Below, piece after piece: positions 45,339-53,574 of a stretch of DNA of 64,000 nucleotides. Made by a program: the position numbers and the translations under genes. Positions within the stretch are counted from its first letter, which is position 1, and each line of letters begins with the position of its first letter. The notes below the pieces were generated by a model that saw only the letters and a program-made list of their open reading frames with translations, did no database searches and was not told the origin of the DNA. This stretch comes from Stappia sp. WLB 29 (GTDB lineage Bacteria; Pseudomonadota; Alphaproteobacteria; Rhizobiales; Stappiaceae). Where the stretch lies: contig NZ_JALBGD010000002.1 of NCBI RefSeq assembly GCF_023507705.1, positions 496,001-560,000 of the forward strand. The letters run 5' to 3'.

Positions 45339-46625
45339 TTATTTTTCGTAGGTGTCGACTTTCACGCTCGCGGCATATTCCGGCGTGAGCTTGCTGACCC
45401 ATTCGACGGATTCCTGCCCGACCGGGGTGGTCAGCGCTTCGCCGTCGAAGATCATGATGTTTTCCAGCGTGGCGAAGGGATAGTCGCCGGACTGGACGCT
45501 CATGCCGAGGAGCTGGGCCTCGATGCCCTGGTTGTCTTCGCGGATGGTGACCTCACGACCGAGGCCCTGGAAGGTCAGGCCCTCGAAGGCTGCGATGACC
45601 TCGTCCTCTTCCGGCCATTCGCCGCCCTTGGCCGCGATCGCCTTCTCGTAGGCCGCCTTCAGCGCGGCCAGCGCCTGCGACATGTGGAAGACCGGGTAGA
45701 TCGCGTGGGCGCCGGTCTTCTCGCGGAACGCGGCCATGAACTCCTGGAAGTCCGCGTCGTCGCGACGGTCCGGATGCAGGAAGTAGTGGTCGCCGCGCGC
45801 GCCGACGATATGGCCGGCCGGCAGGGTCGAGCCGAGACGCTCCAGCGAGCTTTCGGCCAGCGGGATGACGAAGGTCGAGGTGTTCATCAGGCCGCGCTGG
45901 GCCGCCTGCTGGATGAACGTGTCGAGGTCGCCGCCCCAGGAGGTCGACAGGATGACGTCGGGCTGCATCGCCTGCAGGCGGGAGATCTCGGTCGAGAAGT
46001 CGGCGGCGCCGAACTTGGGGAAGAACTCGCCAACCACCTCGACGTCCGGCTTCAGGGCCTTCAGCGCGGCGGAGAAGATCTGCCAGCTGTCGCGGCCCCA
46101 GGCGTAGTCCTGGTTGACGACGGCGATGGTCTTGAAGTCCGGCTTCACCTTCAGCAGGTAGAGCACGGTGGCGAGCATTTCCGGCGTAGCGTTCGCCTGG
46201 GTCCGGAAGACGTACTTGTAGTCGTTCTGCTCGAAGATCTGCTGGGTGCCGCAGTCCCACATCAGGTTCAGGACCTGGAGGTCCTCCGCCAGCGGGGCGA
46301 GCGTCTGGCAGTTGCCGGAGGAGATCGCGCCCATCATGGCATGGGCGCCGCCCTCGACCTGGCGGCGGAACTCGGTGGTCAGCGCCTCGGCGCCGGCACC
46401 CTCGTCGATGAAGGACAGGGCGACCGGTACGCCGCCGATGCCGCCTTCGGCATTGAGCTTCTCGACGATGATCTCGGCCGCATCGCGCGCCGGCACGCCG
46501 AACACGGAGGCCGGGCCGGTGAGGAACGTGGTGATGCCGACCTTGAGCTCGGCCGGCTTTTCCGCCGCCAGCGCGGCGATCGGGGCAGCGAGGATCGCCG
46601 CCGTCGTGAGCAGGAATTTCCGCAT
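45339..46625 (-). CDS. livK: Liv-type ABC transporter substrate-binding protein
   Basis: Periplasmic receptor (428 aa) of the family-4 type. Signal peptide MRKFLLTTAAILAAPIAALA; mature part begins LKVGITTFLTGPASVFGVPARDAAEI. Other family features are GGAHAMMGAISSGNCQTLAP and VVNQDYAWGRDSWQIF. It is longer than typical amino acid LivK (about 370 aa), as seen in receptors for aromatic or branched acids. Second gene after the periplasmic cyclase, hence the ligand could be the cyclase product. Ligand inferred only. Confidence 0.9.
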   Translation of the reverse strand: MRKFLLTTAAILAAPIAALAAEKPAELKVGITTFLTGPASVFGVPARDAAEIIVEKLNAEGGIGGVPVALSFIDEGAGAEALTTEFRRQVEGGAHAMMGAISSGNCQTLAPLAEDLQVLNLMWDCGTQQIFEQNDYKYVFRTQANATPEMLATVLYLLKVKPDFKTIAVVNQDYAWGRDSWQIFSAALKALKPDVEVVGEFFPKFGAADFSTEISRLQAMQPDVILSTSWGGDLDTFIQQAAQRGLMNTSTFVIPLAESSLERLGSTLPAGHIVGARGDHYFLHPDRRDDADFQEFMAAFREKTGAHAIYPVFHMSQALAALKAAYEKAIAAKGGEWPEEDEVIAAFEGLTFQGLGREVTIREDNQGIEAQLLGMSVQSGDYPFATLENIMIFDGEALTTPVGQESVEWVSKLTPEYAASVKVDTYEK

Positions 46626-46687
46626 GGTTTCACTCCCTTCGAGTAGCCGCGGGCGATTGCGTGCCGCCCGCGTGTCCGTTTGCCCGA

Positions 46688-47653
46688 TCAGCGGATCGCG
46701 ATCGGGTTGATGATCATCTGCACCGCGCCCTTGAGGCGGGCCTGGCCGAGAACGAAGAGGAACTCGTACGCCTCGTCCTTCGCCAGTTCGCGGGTATCCA
46801 TGTTCTCCAGGATGTAGATGCCGTTCTGCGGCTGCAGGATCTGGTGGGCGCGGAATGCCTCGCCCTCGACCTCGGCCGGAACGACCTCCATGCCCCAGGT
46901 GTCGGCGCCCACCGCCATCACACCGAGTTCGGCGAGATATTCGGCGCCGCTGACGCCGAGGCCCGGCTCCGCCGCGCCGAAGCGCTTGGGATCCGGATTG
47001 GGCCCGTCGAGCAGGTTCATCCAGTTGGAGTTGAACAGGACGACGTCGCCCTCGCGCAGCTCGACGCCCTGCTGGGCGGCGGCGGCCTTGATGTCGTCGG
47101 CGGTGTAGGCCTTGCCTTCCTCGATCATGTCGACGCCGTAGAACTTGGCCATGTCGAGCAGCACGCCGCGGCCGACGAGGCCGGGCAGGTTGTGCAGGCC
47201 GAGTTCGGTCAGGCCCGCGGCCTTGGCGAAGTCGCCGGCTTTGTGGCCGTTGTAGTAGACATGGTCGATGCCGGCATGGCCGAGACCGTCGATCTGCGGG
47301 CCGATGCCGAGCCAGCCCATGAAGATGTCGTCGTTGTAGGTGAAGGCGTTTTCGCCCAGCCCGCTATTGGTGATCTGGTTGGGCTGGAGCACGGTCACGG
47401 ACAGGCTGCGCGGCGGAAAGGCCGGCGTGTCGCTGCCGACGATCATGCCGAGGCTGTAGACCTTGCCGGTGTTGACGAGTTCGGCGGCCAGCTTGATGCG
47501 CTCCGGCGTCATCAGGTTCGCCGACCCGATCTGGTCGTCCTTGCCCCAGCGCGATTCCGTCCATTGGTGATTGTGATTGTCGGCCTGGGCAAGGCTGGTG
47601 GCGACGACGAGCGCGAGCCCGGCGAGCGCCGCAGTGCAGTTGAAGACCCTCAT
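46688..47653 (-). CDS. periplasmic cyclase-family (kynurenine-formamidase-like) hydrolase
   Basis: Protein of 321 aa with a signal peptide (MRVFNCTAALAGLALVVATS, cleavage near LAQA) and a cyclase fold (PF04199 type). The metal-site region is IDGLGHAGIDHVYYNG (about residues 121-136, H126 and D130), a variant of the HxGTHxD motif. Relatives hydrolyse formamides, lactones or cyclic amides with Mn or Zn. As the promoter-proximal gene of an operon continuing into livKHMGF, ALDH and SDR, it probably opens a substrate in the periplasm before uptake. LTTR sites lie directly upstream. Confidence 0.86.
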   Translation of the reverse strand: MRVFNCTAALAGLALVVATSLAQADNHNHQWTESRWGKDDQIGSANLMTPERIKLAAELVNTGKVYSLGMIVGSDTPAFPPRSLSVTVLQPNQITNSGLGENAFTYNDDIFMGWLGIGPQIDGLGHAGIDHVYYNGHKAGDFAKAAGLTELGLHNLPGLVGRGVLLDMAKFYGVDMIEEGKAYTADDIKAAAAQQGVELREGDVVLFNSNWMNLLDGPNPDPKRFGAAEPGLGVSGAEYLAELGVMAVGADTWGMEVVPAEVEGEAFRAHQILQPQNGIYILENMDTRELAKDEAYEFLFVLGQARLKGAVQMIINPIAIR

Positions 47654-47702
47654 GGCTTTCCTCCCAAAGCATGTGAGATGAAGAAGCCTAGGTATTGCCG
47701 AC

Positions 47703-47860
47703 AGGGTGCACCAATAATTTGCTTGGTGCTCGGCTATTGCAAAAACCTATGACTGAAGCCGAAAAGCCATTTAAGCTCTGTCTTCACGCGTGTTTGCCGC
47801 TAGCATCCGCCCGACAGCGGGGTGCGATCCGCCGGCCGGCACGGCCCTGAGGGTGCACCA
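47703..47860. promoter_or_regulatory. divergent control region with LysR-type sites
   Basis: Between cyclase and zinc-ADH genes (47654-47924). GCTATTGC-N6-CTATG at 47733-47751 with a T-N11-A core is the shared LTTR motif, 80 bp before the cyclase start. Beside it is a perfect palindrome GCACCAA-N8-TTGGTGC (47708-47729), and AGGGTGCACCA occurs at 47703-47713 and 47850-47860. The LysR gene at 49071 is the obvious candidate regulator. Confidence 0.68.
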
Positions 47861-47924
47861 TCGCAAGCAAACGGGCAACGCCGCGCTGCGGCGGCGGCGA
47901 CCCTAGAGACAAAAGGGTGGAGAC

Positions 47925-49049
47925 ATGAAGATCACGGCGGCGGTGCTGGAGCGGGGCGAGGTCAAGGGCAACTACGCGGCGGAAAAGCCGCTGACCGTGC
48001 GCGAGGTCGAGCTGGCGCCGCCCGGTCCCGGCGAGGTCTTGATCCGCATCGCGGCCGCCGGCGTGTGCCATTCCGACCTCTCGGTGATCAACGGCACGCG
48101 GCCGCGTCCGCTGCCGATGGTGCTCGGCCACGAGGCCTCCGGCTATGTCGAGGAGGTCGGCGCCGGCGTCGACGACCTTGCGCCCGGCGATCATGTCGTG
48201 TGCATCTTCGCCCCCGGCTGCGGCCGTTGCACCCCTTGCGCGGAAGGCCGGCCGGCCTTGTGCGAGAAGGCGGCGAAGCATCACGGCGTCGGCGAGCTGA
48301 TGACCGGCCATCGCCGGTTGTCGATGGACGGGCGGCCCGTCCACCATCACGTCGGCATCTCCGCCTTCGCCAGCCATGCGGTGGTCGCGCGCCAGTCGCT
48401 GGTCAAGGCCGACCAGGACATCGCCCCGCACATCTCGACGCTGTTTTCCTGCGCCATGCTGACGGGCGCCGGCGCGGTATTCAACACCGCCCATATCAAG
48501 CCGGGCGCCAAGGTCGCGGTGGTCGGCATCGGCGGCGTCGGCATGGCCGCGATCCTCGGCGCGGCAGCCGCCGGAGCCGGGCAGATCGTCGCCATCGACC
48601 CGTTCGAGAACAAGCTCGAGGTCGCCCGCCAGATGGGCGCGACCGATGCGGTCAAGGCGGGCGAGGGCGTCGTCGAGGCGGTGCGGGACCTCACCGGCGG
48701 CGGCGTCGACTACGCGTTCGAGCTGGCCGGCTCGGTGCGAGCGCTGGAGACCGCCTACGACATCACCCGGCGCGGCGGCACCACGGTCACCGCCGGCCTG
48801 CCGCATCCGGATTCTCGCATGGCGCTCAACGCGCTGAAGCTGGTCGCCGAGGAGCGCTCGCTGAAGGGCAGCTATATCGGCTCCTGCGTGCCACAGCGCG
48901 ACCTGCCGCGCATGTTCGCGCTGCATCGCCGCGGCCTGCTGCCGGTGGAGAAGATGCTGAGCCACCGGCTGCCGCTTGCCGACATCAACCTGGCGATGGA
49001 CCGCCTGGAAGACGGTTCGGCGATCCGCCAGGTGGTGGAGATCGGTTGA
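47925..49049 (+). CDS. zinc-dependent alcohol dehydrogenase (MDR family)
   Basis: Medium-chain dehydrogenase of 374 aa. Catalytic zinc ligands in GVCHSDLSV and LGHEASGYVEEVG; structural zinc in PGCGRCTPCAEGRPALC (four Cys); further catalytic-site Cys in FSCAMLTGAGAV. NAD-binding VAVVGIGGVGMAAILGA. This resembles class III-like or aryl/short-chain alcohol dehydrogenases. The start at 47925 follows a GGTGGAG-like site. The LysR gene follows by 21 bp, suggesting co-transcription. It likely oxidises the imported alcohol to an aldehyde for the ALDH of the divergent operon. Confidence 0.92.
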   Translation: MKITAAVLERGEVKGNYAAEKPLTVREVELAPPGPGEVLIRIAAAGVCHSDLSVINGTRPRPLPMVLGHEASGYVEEVGAGVDDLAPGDHVVCIFAPGCGRCTPCAEGRPALCEKAAKHHGVGELMTGHRRLSMDGRPVHHHVGISAFASHAVVARQSLVKADQDIAPHISTLFSCAMLTGAGAVFNTAHIKPGAKVAVVGIGGVGMAAILGAAAAGAGQIVAIDPFENKLEVARQMGATDAVKAGEGVVEAVRDLTGGGVDYAFELAGSVRALETAYDITRRGGTTVTAGLPHPDSRMALNALKLVAEERSLKGSYIGSCVPQRDLPRMFALHRRGLLPVEKMLSHRLPLADINLAMDRLEDGSAIRQVVEIG

Positions 49050-49070
49050 AAACCGGCTAATCTGCCCTCC

Positions 49071-50009
49071 ATGGACATCCGCCACCTTCGCTATTTCATC
49101 GCCATTTCCGAGGCGCCGTCGCTCTCCGCGGCGGCGCAGGTGCTGGGCGTCGCCCAGCCGTCCCTGTCGCAATACGTCCAGCGCATGGAGCAGGAGCTCG
49201 GCGTGCAGCTGGTCGAGCGCTCGCCGCGCGGCACGATGCTGACCGAGGAAGGGCACCTCCTGGTGCGCCATGCCCGCGAGATCTGCGCCAGCATGGAGCA
49301 TTGCATCTCGGAGATGCGCGATCTCGGCGGCGGCATCCGCGGCAAGGTCGGCTTCGGCATGCCGCCCTCGGTGTCGATGGTGATGTCGGTGCCGCTGGCC
49401 GAGACCGTGCGGGTCGAGCTGCCGGACGTGCGGCTGCGCGCCATCGAGGCGATGAGCGGCTACATCAAGAGCTGGATCGAGGACGAGACGGTCGATATCG
49501 GCTTCATCTACGACCTGGAGAAGGTCGAGCATTTCCGCATCATCCATGTGCTGGACGAGCAGCTGTTCTTCTTCTCCGCGCCGGACACCTGGCCGCTCGA
49601 CACCCCGCCGGGAACGCCGGTGCCGATGCAGGCGCTGGAAAAGCTGGAGATGATCCTGCCCGGCGTTTCGCACGGGCTGCGCAAGACCATCGAGCGGCAC
49701 GCGGCGGCCTGCGACGTCGATCTCAACGTGGTCATCGAGATGGACGCGATGACCCAGATCAAGGAGCTGGTGGCGCGCGGCTCCGGCCACACGATCTTCG
49801 CGCCCGCCGCCGTGCACGACTTCGTCGCCCGCGGCGAGCTGCTCAAGGCGCCCATCGTCGAGCCGACGATCTCGCGTCCGGTCTATCTCGTCAGCAAGCC
49901 GGCCCGCTCGATGAGCCGGGCCTGCCGCGCGGTCGAGCAGATCACGCTGGAGGTCGCCCGCGACCTGGTGCGGCGCGGCATCTGGGAAGGCGACCTGATC
50001 GAGAGCTGA
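49071..50009 (+). CDS. LysR-family transcriptional regulator, candidate regulon activator
   Basis: LTTR of 312 aa. HTH DIRHLRYFIAISEAPSLSAAAQVLGVAQPSLSQYVQRMEQELG (about 2-45), linker helix to about 90, effector domain from GKVGFGMPPSVSMVMS. Nac/Cbl-like or tricarballylate-type sequence. It lies 21 bp after the ADH gene and beside the divergent promoter carrying the GCTATTGC-N6-CTATG motif. The same motif upstream of two other operons makes it the best local candidate to control all three. This assignment is inferred from position. Confidence 0.9.
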   Translation: MDIRHLRYFIAISEAPSLSAAAQVLGVAQPSLSQYVQRMEQELGVQLVERSPRGTMLTEEGHLLVRHAREICASMEHCISEMRDLGGGIRGKVGFGMPPSVSMVMSVPLAETVRVELPDVRLRAIEAMSGYIKSWIEDETVDIGFIYDLEKVEHFRIIHVLDEQLFFFSAPDTWPLDTPPGTPVPMQALEKLEMILPGVSHGLRKTIERHAAACDVDLNVVIEMDAMTQIKELVARGSGHTIFAPAAVHDFVARGELLKAPIVEPTISRPVYLVSKPARSMSRACRAVEQITLEVARDLVRRGIWEGDLIES

Positions 50010-50017
50010 GGCTCTTT

Positions 50018-50842
50018 CTAACGAGCCGTCGCTTGCATGGTGACAACCCCATCCTCGTCGCGCCGCACGCGCAGCGCCAAACCGCCGTCCTCGCCCTCGC
50101 GCGCTTCGACGCTCACCGGCCTCCCGCAGGTCAGCGGCGACAACCCGCGATAGGTGAAGGCTGCGGGGAGCTTGCCGAGCAGCGAGGCGGCAAGGTTCTG
50201 CATCCAGATCGACTGCAGCGGCCCGTGCACCACCAGCCCGTCATAGCCTTCCACGCCGGTGGCGTAGGGCTGGTCGTAGTGGATGCGGTGGCCGTTGAAG
50301 GTCAGCGCCGAATAGCGGAACAGCAGCGTCGGCGTCGGCGTCACCTGCCAGCGCGCCAGCAGCGCCTGCCAGTCTTCTGCCGGCTGCGGTGCGGTGCCGG
50401 CGCCGGGCTTGGGGTCCTCGCGATAGACGATGTCGTGGCGCTCGACGACATGGGCCTCGCCCGCCACCTCGTAGACATGGTCCAGCGTGACGAAACCGAG
50501 CGGCCCGCTGCGGCCCTGCTTGAAGGTCACGTCGCGGATCGTCGTCACGCGCGTCACCTCGTCGCCGGGCGAAAAGGCCTTGCGGTATTCCAGGTGGCCG
50601 CCCGCCCACATGCGCCGGGGCAGGGGGAGCACCGGCAGGAAGATGCCGGTGCGCGGATGGCCGTCGCGGCCGAGATCCGCCGGCTCCACCACGTCGGGCG
50701 CCAGGCACCAGTGCACGCCGGCCGGAACGTCGGTCTGCCACAGCATGCCCGACAGGGTCGCCCGGTAGCGCTCCAGCAGCTCGCGGTCGAGCGCCTCGCT
50801 CACCCGCCTTTGCTTGCCGATCCACTGCGCATAGTCGCTCAT
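50018..50842 (-). CDS. MaoC/HTD2-like acyl-CoA hydratase (mesaconyl/itaconyl-CoA hydratase-like)
   Basis: Double hot-dog protein of 274 aa (FAS1-like dehydratase). The hydratase motif is YSALTFNGHRIHYDQPYA (about 177-194), the MaoC-type N-x-H-x-I-H-x-D pattern, followed by GYDGLVVHGPLQ. Proteins of this architecture include mesaconyl-C4-CoA hydratase and itaconyl-CoA hydratases. Start at 50842 overlaps the PrpD gene stop. It is the last gene of the acyl-CoA dehydrogenase operon, so it should hydrate the enoyl-CoA made there to a citramalyl-CoA-like product. Confidence 0.86.
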   Translation of the reverse strand: MSDYAQWIGKQRRVSEALDRELLERYRATLSGMLWQTDVPAGVHWCLAPDVVEPADLGRDGHPRTGIFLPVLPLPRRMWAGGHLEYRKAFSPGDEVTRVTTIRDVTFKQGRSGPLGFVTLDHVYEVAGEAHVVERHDIVYREDPKPGAGTAPQPAEDWQALLARWQVTPTPTLLFRYSALTFNGHRIHYDQPYATGVEGYDGLVVHGPLQSIWMQNLAASLLGKLPAAFTYRGLSPLTCGRPVSVEAREGEDGGLALRVRRDEDGVVTMQATAR

Positions 50843-52158
50843 GCCCGTGCTCCCACCAGGGCGCCGAGGTCGGCGGCGGTGAGCGTGTCGAGCTTTTCGA
50901 CCGCCTGCCGCAGCCGTTCGCCCTCTTCGCCGAGCAGCGCCTTCGCCTTGGCGGAGAGGCCGGCGGACAGCTCCGCCTCGCCGAGCCGGCGGGCAAGATC
51001 GTGCGAGAAGGCGATGCTGCGCCCGTCCTTCAGCCGGAGCAGGCCCTTGGCCTGCATGTCGCTCAAGGCCGGGTCGCCGTCGACGGTGATGCTGTCGGCG
51101 AAGACGGCGAGCTGCGGATCGGCGGCGAGCGCGTCGGTATAGGTGTCGTCGCGCGCGGTATCGCGCCCGTCCAGCACCATGCCGGCCAGCCAGGCATAGC
51201 TGAACTTCACCTCCAGCCCGGTGCGCGGCGCCTTGATGTCGCAGACCGACAGCCAGCGCGGGTTGGTGTGCAGCACCATCGCCGCGACATCGTCGACGCC
51301 GATGCCTTCCTGCCCACGCACCGTGCGCAGCGCCTCGATCATCGCATGGGTGCCGTGGCAGCAGGCATGCAGCTTGTACTTGATGTCCTCGAACAGGAAC
51401 GTCTCCGGCGGCGGCGACTGCCAGGCGGCCTCCGGATCGGGCGTGTCGGAATGGGTGGGGATGAAGCCTTGCGCGTTCATCAACCCGTCGTCGGCGGAGG
51501 TGAAGCCGAGGGCCGCGAGCCTTGCGCATTCGACGCCATTGGCGGCGGCGATGCCCGCATTGTAGGGCTTGCCCATGGTGCCGAACTGCGACTTGAGGCC
51601 GGAGGCGCGGGTGGCGCACAGGCCGAGGGCGACGCGCATCTGCTCGCGGGTCAGGCCGAAGAGGCGCCCGGCGGCAATCGCCGCGCCGAAGGCGCCGGCC
51701 GTCGCCGTCTGATGGAAGCCGCGATTGTAGTGGACGGACCCCAGCGCCATGCCGATGCGGATGGAGCCTTCCGCGCCGACGAGGAAGGCTTCGACCACGG
51801 CCCGGGCGGCCGCGCCCATCGTCTCGCCGGCGGCAAGCGCCGCCGGATAGATGCCGACGGAGGTATGGCCGATATGGCCGAAATGGGTGTCGTCGTAGTC
51901 GAGCGCGTGGCTGGTCGCGCCGTTGACCAGCGCGGCCATGCGCGCCGGGGCGGGCGCGCCGCCGAAGACCGAGGCCGTGCCGCGGCCGCCTTCTTCCTCC
52001 GCAAGCTGGCGCAGCTTGCCCGCCAGCGGCTCGGTGATGCCGGCCCGCCCGCAGACCAGCCAGTCGAACAGCGAGAAGCGGGCCATGGCGAGTGCCGGAG
52101 CCGGCAACTCGTCGGCGGGTGTCATGGCAAGGTCGAGGATGCGGTCGATCAGCGTCAT
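50839..52158 (-). CDS. MmgE/PrpD-family protein
   Basis: Protein of 439 aa with the MmgE/PrpD two-domain fold. HALDYDDTHFGHIGHTSVGIYPAALA (about residues 84-109) is the conserved active-site stretch; KLHACCHGTHAMIEALR (about 285-301) is also typical. The family includes 2-methylcitrate dehydratase, cis-aconitate decarboxylase and iminodisuccinate epimerase, so dehydration, decarboxylation or epimerisation of a polycarboxylate is possible. It overlaps the acyl-CoA dehydrogenase by ATGA and the hydratase by its own stop, marking a tightly coupled unit. Confidence 0.88.
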   Translation of the reverse strand: MTLIDRILDLAMTPADELPAPALAMARFSLFDWLVCGRAGITEPLAGKLRQLAEEEGGRGTASVFGGAPAPARMAALVNGATSHALDYDDTHFGHIGHTSVGIYPAALAAGETMGAAARAVVEAFLVGAEGSIRIGMALGSVHYNRGFHQTATAGAFGAAIAAGRLFGLTREQMRVALGLCATRASGLKSQFGTMGKPYNAGIAAANGVECARLAALGFTSADDGLMNAQGFIPTHSDTPDPEAAWQSPPPETFLFEDIKYKLHACCHGTHAMIEALRTVRGQEGIGVDDVAAMVLHTNPRWLSVCDIKAPRTGLEVKFSYAWLAGMVLDGRDTARDDTYTDALAADPQLAVFADSITVDGDPALSDMQAKGLLRLKDGRSIAFSHDLARRLGEAELSAGLSAKAKALLGEEGERLRQAVEKLDTLTAADLGALVGARA

Positions 52159-53336
52159 GCCTTCGGGGCCCCGTAGGATTTCGGCAGGCCGAGCACCTGC
52201 TCGGCGATGAAGCACAGGATCAGGTTGGTGGAGATCGGCGCCACCTGGTAGAGCCGCGCCTCGCGGAACTTGCGCTCCACGTCGTATTCCTCGGCGAAGC
52301 CGAAGCCGCCATGGGTCTGCAGGCAGGCCTCGGCCGCTTCCCAGCTGGCGTCGGCGGCCAGCATCTTGGCGCTGTTGGCTTCCACCCCCGGATTGTGGCC
52401 GGCATCGTACATGGCGGCGGCACGGTAGACGATGGCCTCGGCCGCCATCATGTGCGCATAGGCGCGGGCGAGCGGGAACTGCACGCCCTGGTTTTGGCCG
52501 ATCGGCGCGCCGAAGATCACCCGCTCCTTGGCGTAATTGGAGCCCTTCTCGATGAACCACTTGGCATCGCCGATGCACTCGGCGGCGATCAGGATGCGCT
52601 CGGAATTCATGCCCGACAGGATGTAGCGGAAGCCCTTGCCTTCCTCGCCGATCAGACTGGAGGCGGGGATGCGCGCATTGTCGAAGAAGATCTCCGTCGT
52701 CGCGTGGTTGATCATCGTGCGGATCGGGCGGATCTCGACGCCGTTGCCCTTGAGCTCGCGCAGGTCGATGAGGAACACCGACAGGCCGTCGGTCTTCGAC
52801 TTCACCTGGTCGCGCGGCGTCGTGCGGGCCAGCAGAACCATCAGGTCGGAGTGCTCGGCGCGGGAGATCCAGATCTTCTGGCCGTTGACGATGTAGTCGT
52901 CGCCATCGCGCTTTGCCGTCGTCTTCAGCGCCAGCGTGTCGGTGCCGCTGGTCGGCTCGGTCACGCCGAAGGCCTGCAGGCGCAGCGTGCCGTCGGCGAT
53001 GCCGGGCAGATACTTCTGCTTCTGCTCGTCGCTGCCGTGCCGCAGCACGGTGCCCATCGTGTACATCTGGGCGTGGCAGGCGGCGGCGTTGCAGCCGTTG
53101 CGGTGGATCTCCTCCAGGATCACGGCGGAGGCCGACAGGTTCAGGCCCGACCCGCCATATTCCTCCGGGATCATCGCGGCGAGATAGCCCTCGCGGATCA
53201 GGGCGTCGACGAAGTCCTTGGGATAGGCGCGGCGCGCATCGAGGTCGCGCCAGTATTCGCCGGGGAACTCGGCGCAGACCTTGGCGACACCGTCGCGAAT
53301 GGCACTGTATTCGGCTGTCGGATCGAAGGCGTTCAT
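52155..53336 (-). CDS. acyl-CoA dehydrogenase
   Basis: FAD-dependent dehydrogenase of 393 aa. N-terminal helical domain; IPEEYGGSGLNLSASAVILEEIHRNG; FAD-site strands in QAFGVTEPTSGTDTLALKTTA and KIWISRAEHSD; C-terminal QTHGGFGFAEEYDVERKFREARLYQV with the catalytic-region Glu. It introduces the double bond in a saturated acyl-CoA, plausibly a branched dicarboxylyl-CoA. First gene of the operon. The LTTR motif at 53449 lies 113 bp upstream. The 238-bp region 53337-53574 holds that site and no further gene. Confidence 0.93.
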   Translation of the reverse strand: MNAFDPTAEYSAIRDGVAKVCAEFPGEYWRDLDARRAYPKDFVDALIREGYLAAMIPEEYGGSGLNLSASAVILEEIHRNGCNAAACHAQMYTMGTVLRHGSDEQKQKYLPGIADGTLRLQAFGVTEPTSGTDTLALKTTAKRDGDDYIVNGQKIWISRAEHSDLMVLLARTTPRDQVKSKTDGLSVFLIDLRELKGNGVEIRPIRTMINHATTEIFFDNARIPASSLIGEEGKGFRYILSGMNSERILIAAECIGDAKWFIEKGSNYAKERVIFGAPIGQNQGVQFPLARAYAHMMAAEAIVYRAAAMYDAGHNPGVEANSAKMLAADASWEAAEACLQTHGGFGFAEEYDVERKFREARLYQVAPISTNLILCFIAEQVLGLPKSYGAPKA

Positions 53337-53448
53337 GGTCTTTCCTGAGAACTTGGGTGGACCGAGGCACGCGGGCCGGCCCGGAAATTCGGCTGGCCGC
53401 AAAATCGCAGGTCCGGCGGCCGGCCGGAAATATCTTTGCATGCACGGA

Positions 53449-53467
53449 GCTATTGCGCAGCCCTATA
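53449..53467. promoter_or_regulatory. LysR-type site upstream of the acyl-CoA dehydrogenase operon
   Basis: GCTATTGC-N6-CTATA with a T-N11-A core; extended by one base it contains the symmetric halves CTAT-N11-ATAG (53450-53468). Same orientation relative to the minus-strand operon as the sites at 38546 and 47733. Confidence 0.66.
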
Positions 53468-53574
53468 GCCTTGCGCGGTCCGGTCGCGCGCGCATACGGG
53501 CGCCGTCCCTCGCCCATGTGGCGGGCGCGGCGGGGTTTTTCGCCATGTTTGCGGACCCGTCGGGGCGGGCCGGG

